A stretch of 64,000 nt of DNA, taken from contig CM051028.1 in NCBI GenBank assembly GCA_027627225.1, positions 10,794,001 through 10,858,000 of the forward strand, written 5' to 3'. Positions 54,796 to 64,000 of this stretch are shown piece by piece. The translations under genes and the position numbers were made by a program. How positions within the stretch are numbered: the stretch's first letter is position 1; every line of letters starts with the position of its first letter. Under the pieces are notes generated by a model that searched no databases, was not told where the DNA came from, and saw only the letters and a list, made by a program, of their open reading frames with translations. Source of the DNA: Congeria kusceri. Its lineage: Eukaryota > Mollusca > Bivalvia > Myida > Dreissenidae.

Positions 54796-56712
54796 CTATG
54801 GAGAAAACGGTTTTAATGTTAAAAGCCCCTGTGACCTTGACCTTTGACCCGTTTACCTCAAAATTGATAGGTGTCTTCCTTTCCTCCAGAGTAACCAGCA
54901 CACCAACTGGGATGATCGTAGGTCAAGGCGTATTCTACATATCATGCGGAAACGAAATGGTCTACAGAGGAAACAGTTTTCATGTTACAAGCCTTTGTCA
55001 CCTTGAACTTTGACCTGTCGACCTCAAAATTGATGGGCGTCTTCCTTTCCTACCAAGTAACCAGCATACCAACTTAAATGATCGTAGGTCAAAGCGTTCT
55101 CTAGATATCGTGCGGAAACGAATTTCATGTTACAAGTCCCTGTGACCTTGACATTTGACCTGTTGACTTCAACATCAATAGGCATCTTCCTTTCCTCCCA
55201 AGTAACCAGCATACCAACTTAAATGATCGTAGGTCAAAGCGTTCTCTAGATATCGTGCGGAAACGAAATGGTCTACGGACAGACAAACCGATCATCCGAC
55301 CGATCGACCGACGGACATGTGCAAAGCAATATACCCCCACTATTTCGAAGGGGGGCATAATTATTGAGCAGAAACCGTTTATATATTTTTAGTAACATTG
55401 ACCTTGACCTTGATCTCACCCACCCCATATGCAATCCCAAGCGTGGTCTATATCCAATGTATTTATGTATGAAGATTCATTCAAATATCTTGATGCATTC
55501 TAAAGTAATTGAGCGAAAACCATTTTTCTGTTTTTAGTAATGGAGACCTTGACTTCACCCACCCTATATCTATATATGCAATCCCATGCGAGGTCTCAAT
55601 ATATGGTATATATGTATAAAGTTATTGAGCGGAAACAGTTTTTCTATTTTTAGTTATGGTGACCTTGACCTCGCCCCCACCCACCCCATATAAAATGTTT
55701 AAGAGAGGTCTCAATATAAGGTATCTATGTATGAAATTTCATTAAAATATATCGATGCCGTCTCAAGTTATTGAGCGGAAAATGTTTTTCTATTTTTATT
55801 AACGGTAACTTTGACCTTGATCCCACCCACCACATATGCAATCCCAAGAGAGGTCCCAATATAAGATATCTATGTATAAAGTTTCATTAAAATATCTTGA
55901 TGCGTTCTCAAGATATTAAGCGGGAACCATTATATATTTTACTAACTGTCACCTTAACCTTGACCACACCCACCCCATATGCAATCTCAAGCAAGGCATC
56001 GATATAAGGTATATATGTATAAAGTTTCATTAAAATATCTCGATGCGTTCTCAAGTTATTGAGCAGAAACCGTTTTTCTATTTTTAGTTTTGGTGACCTT
56101 GTTTTCGACCCCACCCACCCCATATGTAATCCCAAGCCAGGTCTCGATATATGGTATCTACGTATGAAGTTTCATTCAAATATCTTTATTGATTCTAAAG
56201 TTATTGAGCAGAAACCGAGTTTCTTTTTTTAGTAACGGTGACCTTGACCCCACCCACCCCTTATGCAATCCCAAGCGAGGTCTCGATATAAGATATATAT
56301 GTATGAAGTTTCATTAAAATATCTTGATGCGACATCAAGTTATTGAGCGGAAATAGTTTTTTCTATTTTTAGTAACAGTGACCTTGACCCCACCAACCGC
56401 ATATGCAATTTCAAGCGAGGTCTCGATATAAGGTATGTATGAATGAAGTTTCATTAAAATGTCTCGATGCGTTCTCAAGTTATTGAGCAGAAACCATTTG
56501 GGTATTTTTAGCAACTATGACCTTGACCCGTTGACCTCAAAATAAATAGATGTCCCAAGTAACCAGCATACCAACTTAAATGATCGTAGGTCAAAGCGTT
56601 CTCTAGATATCGTGCGGAAACGAAATGGTCTACGGACAGACCGACCATCCGACCGACCGACCGACGGACATGTGCAAAGCAATATACCCCCACTTCTTCG
56701 AAGGGGGGCAGA
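54796..56712 (+). repeat. Composite tandem array of a dispersed repeat family
   Basis: Two subfamilies. Three units at 54815-55280 carry 'gtgaccttgacctttgacc', 'cttcctttcctcc', 'aaccagcataccaactt' and 'tcgtaggtcaaagcgttctc'. About eight units of ~145 bp at 55380-56510 carry 'gaccttgaccccacccacccc', 'gcaatcccaagcgaggtct' and 'gaagtttcattaaaatat'. A final unit of the first type closes the array. The same terminus ('gaccgaccgacggacatgtgcaaagcaatatacccccac..cttcgaaggggggca') appears at 55300-55360 and at 56640-56709. Confidence 0.85.
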
Positions 56713-56819
56713 ACTATGGTTGTAAATTGTAAATGGATCAGTTGATAGAGTATCCCAGCCATGTATTTAATGTTTTGACACATATCAGTAACTAATTAAA
56801 TTTGCATTTTTTTATGCAG

Positions 56820-56955
56820 ATGCATGAAAGAGAACATAGTGTCCTCCCATATTTGGGAGGCTGTACTATGGGAATGTTCCAGACTATCTTCAGGACAAAC
56901 CACCAACATTTTTGAGACATTGTATGGACAAACTTCAACTGGCACAATATATTGA
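56820..56955 (+). CDS. Candidate terminal exon, family unknown
   Basis: Acceptor TTTTTTTATGCAG. Entered in phase 2 (completing a Lys codon from 53706) it reads CMKENIVSSHIWEAVLWECS, then RLSSGQTTNIFETLYGQ and TGA. A different frame over the second half (YYGNVPDYLQDKPPTFLRHC ... KVKEL, stop at 57004-57006) is equally open and looks more like protein, so one frameshift may separate the two. The exon is real only if the phase link to 53585 holds. Confidence 0.35.
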
Positions 56956-57009
56956 AGAATCTGAAATAGAGCTGCACAAGCAATGCTACAAGGTGAAGGA
57001 ATTGTAACA

Positions 57010-58334
57010 ACTTAAGTTCTTGTAGAGCAACATGTAAGTTAATCCATTAGTTGTTTTTAGGATCACCTCTAAACCCAAGCATGAACAAAAGAGCTGGAAG
57101 TGCATATGTACCAGTTTAATATTATTCCCAAATACATGTTTTTTTATATGAATCCCGAACGAAATGTTTCATATCATTCTCACACAAGTTAAATACTATC
57201 CCAACAAATATGTTTGACCAATTGATTTTGCTTTATTTGCCGATTACTTGTGCTAAAATTAGTAAGTGCGAATAAGTGTGCAGGATTTACTCGGAAAAAA
57301 ATGTTAGATTCGTTAATCTGCAGTTGGTTATTAAACACACCGAATTATTTGCGTTAACATAATTTATTGTATAAGCAAAGTACAGACATATTTATATCAT
57401 AATGTCAAGATTAACATATAAACAAAACATTGGTGTAGTTATGCATTCAATTTAAATTGTCAACAATATGTTTTTGAAACAGAAAGCACTAGTTCCTCGT
57501 TCAACGTGTTGTTGTTAAAATAAAATAAACAAATGATATAGCTCGGATAAATTAACCTTACACACATGAATTATATTAGTATAATTACGCGTAGGAATTA
57601 TTTCCCATATGTGTATTCAGTTTTGTTCGTGCTATTGTTCCTCGTGTTTATTGATGGTATAACTGTATTTTCAGTGTAATGCTCTTAGTCGATTTATAAA
57701 TGGATTACATTTCGGAAACTAATACATGTATATTCATCCTGACGCATTGCAATATATACAAGCAAAACAATCATGCAAAGCATCATAGGGCGCCAAAAAA
57801 TCAAATAATCGCGTAAAAAGGACCCTACATTAGATAAAAGTAAATACGTATTATAAATAAATAGTGCTATTAATCAGTGTCCAAAATTTTAGTCGATTAA
57901 TCAGCCACAAGTTCTGACTAAATAACCGATTAATCAGGATTCTTGAAAGTAAAAGAAATACACCCTAGACTGCAACATTTCAATGACTTACATTGTTTTC
58001 TTTAGTTTGGCAATAAATATGGGTCTGATCTATATAGCAATGATGAAGGAAATGAGCATAAAACATGTTTTTGTGAATACAGTTTGTGAACTACATTATT
58101 CTACTAACGTACTGGACTATTGACAAGATACATAGCAGATATATTAATTATTGAAAGGTTTAGCAACCGCACAAACGCTATAAATCTTTATATTGTGTTG
58201 GGTACAAAAATGCCAAATTAATATATACAAAATACAACAAACATGGCATAGATAAAACAACATGTAATGCTAAGGGTCTGAAGAATAAGCAATACGTATA
58301 GATTTGTGTAGCCTTTTATTAATTTTGTTATTTT
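57010..58334. other. Intergenic, no feature seen
   Basis: AT-rich sequence. 'gattaatc/gatt' words near 57890-57935 recur at 58983-59060, the only internal similarity noticed. Confidence 0.5.
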
Positions 58335-58750
58335 TAGCTCACCCCAGCATGAAGTGCTTGTTAAGCAATTGGTATATGGGACCTATCCTGTGACGTCTGT
58401 ATTCAGTCGTCATGAAATCTCGGATGGAATCCATAATGAGCCACATCGGGCCAGTTATTTTGCTTTTTTCGAGAAAATGCAAAAATTGCATTTTTCATAA
58501 ACATTGGAGTTATGACCCTTTGTTCGATGGACACATATAACAAACATTGTCATTTCCTGTCTAGAGACTTCTCATCCAATCTCATCAACATTCCATAATG
58601 TGTATGTGACCATAAGACTATAGCTAGAACTACTGAGTTATGACCCCTTGTCTGTGAAAGAAAATGCAAACATTCTAAGACGTGACTTAAGTTTTCGTCA
58701 AATCTTGAATAAATGTACCAGTTTGGACAATGCAAATCTTTGTTGTTGTG
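58335..58750 (+). repeat. Dispersed repeat, AGCTCACC-headed fragment
   Basis: Begins 'tttttagctcaccccagcatgaagtgcttgtt' and contains two subunits with 'gagttatgaccc' and 'gaaaatgcaaa'. No right terminus is visible. Confidence 0.55.
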
Positions 58751-58787
58751 ATGCGTGGCTATTAAACCACTCGGGCTGACACACTCG

Positions 58788-58860
58788 TTGTTGAATTCCT
58801 ACGCATCAGAACTCCAAATCGTTGTTTATTGGCCGATAAACAACAGTAAATCGAACATTA
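58788..58860. repeat. Copy of the CGTTGTTTAT hairpin family
   Basis: 'acgcatcagaactccaaatcgttgtttat...gataaacaac' matches the reverse complement of the hairpin at 19536-19614, including the 'gcatcagaactc' loop-side words. Confidence 0.7.
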
Positions 58861-59955
58861 TTTCTTAATTAATTATATCATTTGGTCACTGTAACATGTA
58901 AATGAATCGGATGATTTGTTCAAGTTAAAAGAAAGGGATTGGAAATTTATCAAGAAAGAAAACTCATGCCTAGATATTTTCAATTAATCGACGTATCCAA
59001 AATCTTAATCGACTAATTAATCAGTACCTATTGGTCGTTGAATAATGGACGAAATGATTAATCGGCACAACACTATAAATAAAATGGTAAGCTCCTTAAA
59101 AAAAGTATGAAAATTCGTATGCTTTAGATAAATCCCATCATTATGTAATCTCCGTACAAGTTTCTGATCTTTCCGCCTCGTATTTTTCATCTATTGTACT
59201 TAAATAATCTAAAGAATTCACATTAACACATTTTACATACACATATTTTACGATTTGAGAGGCAAACCAAAATTAAAAGAGTTACAATGCAAGAAAATAA
59301 TAACGTGAATGCATATAAGCATCATACCACATCGTGGAGTCTCAAAATTGTATTTAGGCAACGTCCAGCAATTCTTATTTTGGTTTAATACATATTGAAA
59401 ACAAACACCGAAATTATTAACATAATGATTATGAAGTTTGTAAAATAAATGCTCAGCGTCAAAAAATCTGTTTCAACTCAAGATGTGTAGAAGTCTACCA
59501 CTTCGGTGATCAATTGAAACGATACACGTGATTTTCAGTAAAAATACAACCAAGACCAGTATTACATTGACATTTTCCTTCAAAAAAATCAGAAAATAAA
59601 AAGTATTATTATTAGCAAAAGTAATTTTAAGTATAGTCATTTAGAATATGTCATCTTTATAAACAATTAAAGTTTGATAAAGTAAAACAGTACGCATTTT
59701 AATAATATGACTTTAATAGTGTGTTTGCTATAAATGCGCGTTTTTAATTAGGCCATACCAATTTGAGTCCATGTTTGGCGTCCTCGGGCTGGTAGGTTTT
59801 CGGATGCCTGGACGTCAAAAACAACAATTTTGACAATTTAAAAAAGCGTATAAAAACTGGGAAAACAAGACAACTAGACTATAAGGTATTGTTGTTTTTT
59901 GCATTATTTGACTTAAAATACACAATAATACAATTTTCAACTGTTTTGATAATTA
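58861..59955. other. Intergenic, no feature seen
   Basis: AT-rich sequence without supported features. Confidence 0.5.
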
Positions 59956-60115
59956 TTATGTCCCCTTATCGATGTATTGGTTTGCTTGAGATCCCGGGTT
60001 CGATCCACACTCTGGGGGCGTTCTCAAGATCTCCCCCAAAGACACCAAGTACTGGTTCTTCCCAGGAAACGGACTCGAGAGTGCTGACCCCATTCTGCAG
60101 ATAAGAGGAAGTTAC
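59956..60115 (+). mobile_element. SINE fragment
   Basis: A B-box-like 'gatcccgggttcgatccac' is followed by 'ctgggggcgttctcaagat', 'cccccaaagacaccaagt' and 'ccaggaaacggactcgag', a body typical of a bivalve SINE. The A-box half is diverged. Confidence 0.6.
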
Positions 60116-60600
60116 TCTTTTACTGATTTTGTTGTTATTACGTTATTACGTGTAAACGTACAATTTCCGCTTTATGTCAAATTTCTCAAAACCTAAATAA
60201 GGTATAGACTTAAAACTCAAAGTATTTTATCACAGTGATGAATTTATTCTGTAAACAAGAGGAGATAACTCTATTGAGAATTGTGTTTGAGTCATTGCCC
60301 CTTTATCAACTTAGAATTTTTTCGCTTTAGGTCAAATTTTACAATATCTATAAGAGGTATTGACTTCAAACTAAAAATATTTGATCACAGTTATGAACCC
60401 ATTCTGTATACAAGATGAGGTAAGTATATCAAGGATTTTGGTGGAGTTATTGCCTTTTTTTCAGCTTAAAATGTAATTGTTTAATATCCGTAAGAGGTCT
60501 TGCCTTAAAATTCAACATATTGCATTACAGTGCTGAACCTATTCTATAAATAATAGGCCAGCGTACTATCAAATACGAGGCAGTCGAGAGACCAGCACCC
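60116..60600 (+). repeat. Diverged dispersed repeat, two to three subunits
   Basis: Subunits share 'ttaaaactcaaa.tatt', 'atcacagt.atgaa', 'ccattctgtat/aaacaaga' and 'gaggtaa', about 125 bp apart. Confidence 0.5.
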
Positions 60601-60689
60601 GTAGGCTTTTTTCTATAATTTTCTAGTAGCAATAATATGATGATGGAATTGTTAAGAAAATGTAAATCCAATGCCAAACGTTTGTGTTT

Positions 60690-60785
60690 TGATACAGAGT
60701 TCCTGTAGGATTCGAACTCACGCCTACTTCAATGAAAACTTTCCCAAGCCACAATACAGTTATCAACAGCGCGCATGAACATAGC
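60690..60785 (-). mobile_element. tRNA-like SINE head, minus strand
   Basis: On the minus strand the B box GAGTTCGAATCCTAC is clear and an A-box-like GCGCGCTGTTGATAAC lies the right distance upstream. The acceptor arm is not paired, so it is a relic. Confidence 0.5.
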
Positions 60786-60839
60786 TTCATGTACATTTCA
60801 TTCATATCGATTTTACTACTTCTACTAATTACCCGCGCC

Positions 60840-62204
60840 TACGAAAAGTGCCATGGTGACCACTTTAAATAATTATAAAAAAGAACAATTTACAGTTTGT
60901 TTATAAAAACGAGATCTATGTGTTAAGTTATCATTTAAAAAATACTTATTAAAATATAATTTTACTTTTCGGAAAATAAGTTTCTGTATTAGCCGTCGAT
61001 ACGCCCCTTTTAATCACCTTACAGTACCAAAATAACCAACAATTGTGAATCAAATTCAATAAAGGTTGATGACGTAAAAGCTCGTCTTCAAATGGAAAAC
61101 AATACAATTTCAGAAAGGGCAGCAAACAGCTAGAAATGTGTCTGGTGGATTAAAAAAGAACGGATGCAAGTATTTAATCTAAATAAAATTAACATGCGTT
61201 CGACATGTCATCGGTAACACAGTATTCATTATAACAAATTACATAATGCAACATTTATATGTTTTATTTGTTTTGTTTTATAGCGAAAGTATCAATAAAG
61301 CTGTGGCGACGGAGAGGGTACCGGTTCCTCATACGGAGAGGTTACAAGTTCCTACCTATTCTGTGTCGTGGCCTAAGTTCATGGCATTTATACTTAATGT
61401 GCTATCGGTTACAACATACAACCATTGTGGAATAATTTTTAAACTAAGTTTGGTCCATAAAACACTGGCTTTTAATTAAAAAAAGAAAATTACGACAGAG
61501 AGCATCACTGAAATTAGCAAATGTCAGTCAGAGTTGTCATCTGTTTTCACTATTTCTAGAACATACTGTTTTATGGAGTCAAATCCATGATACATAAACA
61601 GTTAAATGTCCAAGATATTCTGTGAATCCAATAAAACTCGAATTAAACACTATTATATTAATGATCTATCGGTAGTTTCCGTGTTGATTTTTAACTGAGA
61701 GGGACAGGTACAGTAACGGGTGCGTTTTTGGTTATTGTTAACGGGGAGGTTACCGATTCGTTTTAACACCGTGGTAACGATCGAAAACCGGTTGACTTTT
61801 AATAATCCGTAAATCGATGGCCAATGAAAGAGGATACTAGAGTTATTTAATGTTTGAAAAGATATGTATTTATTATGTTTATAATTTAACGCTAATTGTT
61901 TTGTTGCCTGAATTAATATCAATGAACACATCATGACAGAGCTACCATCCTACTATCCGCCATTATTATAATATACAGATGTGTAGGCAGTAATGTAAAT
62001 TAATTGAATTCTTATATTCAAACGTTTCAATAAGACGACACTTGATGGAATAACTACAAGGAACTATAAATAATGTCCGGTTATTATATATACAAAGTAA
62101 AATATGAAATAATTTAGAAGCCAGGGATAGTGTTAATTCTTTGTAAATCTCTGGCAAACAGATACACAAATCAAATAATTATGTGGCAGCGGAGAGTTGA
62201 CATT
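60840..62204. other. Intergenic, no feature seen
   Basis: AT-rich. An open stretch at 61285-61383 follows a TTTTATAG acceptor (ESINKAVATERVPVPHTERL), but no donor or partner exon supports it. Confidence 0.45.
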
Positions 62205-62265
62205 TATGGAAAATGATTCGGATGTTGATATTACTTATTGGTAAATACTAAATGTTTGTAACTTT
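62205..62265 (+). repeat. Left edge of another receptor-unit copy
   Basis: 'gaaaatgattcggatgttgatattacttattggtaaat' matches the words preceding E1 in copies A (31037) and B (38846). This places the exon at 63217 in a further unit of the same family. Confidence 0.6.
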
Positions 62266-62429
62266 GTATTAATTATTGTTATTATTATTAAATACTATAT
62301 ATACGGCGCTTTTTCAACTTCATAGTAATAATTGTTATAAATGAATTTAATTTGAGAAGTACACTTATTCCATATTTGTATAAATAAGATCAAGTATGCT
62401 TAAATTTATTGAACGAAATCAGAACATCT

Positions 62430-63085
62430 TTTTTGTGACTTGTCGCGTAGCAATTTTGGATCACCGACTGGTCAGCGATTGATTGCCGATTGCTTGCCGA
62501 CTGGTCGGTCATTAGTCGCATACCATCTTACAACCGCTCGCCGAGTTACCTTCGTTTTCAAAACACATTTAGAAAATGAACGCACATTGTTACATTAATT
62601 CTTTAAAACGTGACAGGTAACGTAATTATTATTATTATTGAATTAAATAATTAATAAAACAACAAGAATAAATTCAGTTAATTAAATTTTCACAAGGCAT
62701 AAATTAAAATATAGTTCAATGTCATATATATGTACAAACATTGTTTTGAACAATGATCAAACCATATAACTGATTTAAATATCGAATTATTTTAATTCCG
62801 ACCACCGAACATCGACAACCCGTTGCCAACTAATCGCCAACTAGTCGCCAACCAATCGTCAACTAGTCGCCAGCCAGTCTTTGATTGTTGTTAATGGTCG
62901 AAAGATGATCGCCGACATTTCGTACGACCGGTTACCGACCAGTCTTTGATCACTCGCCGACAAGTCTCGGACTAAAATTCCATTAAATTTTTATGGATTT
63001 TGGTCGCCTGAGGTTGTCGTTGGTCGCCGCAAATTTTAGTTGTCGGAGGTCGGTAATCGGTCGGCTACCTATGTGTGACCTAGGC
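62430..63085. repeat. GTCGCC/CGACTAGTCG short-word repeat element
   Basis: Dense in words such as 'gccaactagtcgccaac', 'accgactggtcagcgattg' and 'ggtcggtaatcggtcgg' on both strands; the left part tends to be complementary to the right. It interrupts the sequence between the unit edge and exon E1. An old palindromic element made of short CG-containing words is the best description. Confidence 0.65.
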
Positions 63086-63216
63086 TTTATTGACCGATTG
63101 TCTATCGCCTCTGTCAATGCTGATTTTTGGTCCATATCACAGCATTTTTACAGTGAATAAATAAATAATTGCATACTCGTTACTTTGGACATGCAAATAT
63201 ATTGCTGTTTTTCCAG

Positions 63217-63509
63217 TGATACATGATGTAGAACTTTTCAACGAACTAGGTACTTTAACGTTAGTTGGACCTGCATTCCTCGGACGAAACGTTACTTTCA
63301 AATGTGTAGCTTTCGCTGAAAAAATTGATAAGTCAGCAAACCCGAAATGGGAGGCCATGCTCTTCGGGACAACGGCGATTACGGAAATCAAGGATAGCCA
63401 CAAACAATATGCCGAGGGCAAAGCACTTTACATGAAACTCATTCATGCTGGAAATAAATGGCAAAATGCCTATGTAAAAGTAGATTACAGAGGAAATCAT
63501 TTTCTATGA
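63217..63509 (+). CDS. Ig-like extracellular exon E1, receptor unit 4 (3' end diverged)
   Basis: Acceptor TATTGCTGTTTTTCCAG, phase 1. It reads IHDVELFNELGTLTLVGPAF, GRNVTFKCVAF, NPKWEAMLFGTT, and NKWQNAYVKVDYRGNHFL with TGA. It aligns along its length with E1 of unit 3, but here strand B keeps its cysteine (FKC) whereas the strand F cysteine position reads DY, and the exon ends in a stop where unit 3 continues to a donor. So the domain is probably truncated. The rest of unit 4 lies outside the window. Confidence 0.62.
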
Positions 63510-64000
63510 ACACTCGTGAAATTAAATACGACCTTACACCGTAATAAACAAATGTCATCTATAAATCCAAAATACACTTTGCAGTGATTTCAATTAACTA
63601 AATGACCAGAGAAAGCTTGTGTTCTTGAATGCAAAACGTACGATTACACCTGAAGTGAAGGAAATAAGTAGACACTATACTAATATTTACAGTTTATATT
63701 AACATAAATATGGCATTTCTAGGGAATCTATGGAATCCTCATTCCGCCAGTTACATTTCGCCCTGTACTTAACCGCGACAATGCGACATTTTAACATATT
63801 TACTGCAGATCTCGAAAAATGTCATTGATACACGAAATTTGCAAGATGATTTTCGCCCAAATTTCGTGTCGCCACGTTTATCTTAGTGCGAGATCTGCAA
63901 AATATAAAAGATACAATGCCGCGTTGTCGCACCCGGACAATATGCACGAGATAATATGGATTATCGCACCGACACTCATATTACTCCCACGCACCGCAAT

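Noticed and set aside
61246..61479. Exon with RVPVPHTERLQVP after a TTTTATAG acceptor
   Set aside because: No donor, partner exon or family pattern; kept only as a remark in the intergenic entry.

Overview
The window is AT-rich animal nuclear DNA: short spliced exons, long introns and a heavy load of diverged interspersed repeats. The repeat families (arrays built around GTGACCTTGACCTTTGACC, termini ending AGGTGAGCTAAAA or GGGGGGCATAA, tRNA-like SINE heads) look like those of bivalve molluscs. The bivalve assignment is an inference; the species cannot be read from the sequence.

Left part (1-13 kb). A frameshifted Tc1/mariner transposase tail lies at the left edge. Three exons of a HECT-type E3 ubiquitin ligase follow (495-3367), with the PxANTC active-site motif but one in-frame TAA in the middle exon. 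After about 5 kb of repeats (a 455-bp TTAA-flanked inverted-repeat element carrying a tRNA-like sequence, a 97-bp satellite, SINE-like pieces) comes a five-exon gene (8808-12980) with a tyrosine-recombinase-like catalytic core, whose third exon carries a frame-breaking triplication of 29 bp. Exons of a broken ULP1/SENP-like cysteine protease lie at 14.4-15.6 kb.

Middle part (16-46 kb). This is a cluster of immunoglobulin-superfamily receptor units, probably one-pass membrane proteins. Most extracellular exons are single domains with phase-1 borders. Unit 1 has several Ig-like exons, a transmembrane exon and a four-exon cytoplasmic tail with three YxxI/L motifs. Unit 2 keeps only that tail, with every splice site and phase preserved. 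Unit 3 has three Ig exons and is cut off by a near-identical 2.24-kb copied segment. Unit 4 begins at the right edge (63.2 kb). Units 1-2 and 2-3 are separated by the two copies of a 7.8-kb tandem duplication, each with its own insertions. Several Ig exons are frameshifted or contain stops, so the cluster mixes candidate functional and decaying copies.

Right part (46-63 kb). A ~165-bp tandem array (46.1-48.7 kb), a BEN-domain-like gene (48.9-51.2 kb, one in-frame TAA), two further candidate exons (53.6 and 56.8 kb), a second large array (54.8-56.7 kb), hairpins, SINEs and long empty AT-rich stretches.

The best candidate for new biology is the Ig-receptor cluster whose tyrosine-based tail is conserved between two tandem copies while the DNA around it has diverged. 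Exon calls rest on reading frames, splice signals and matching phases; no transcript data or database search was available.
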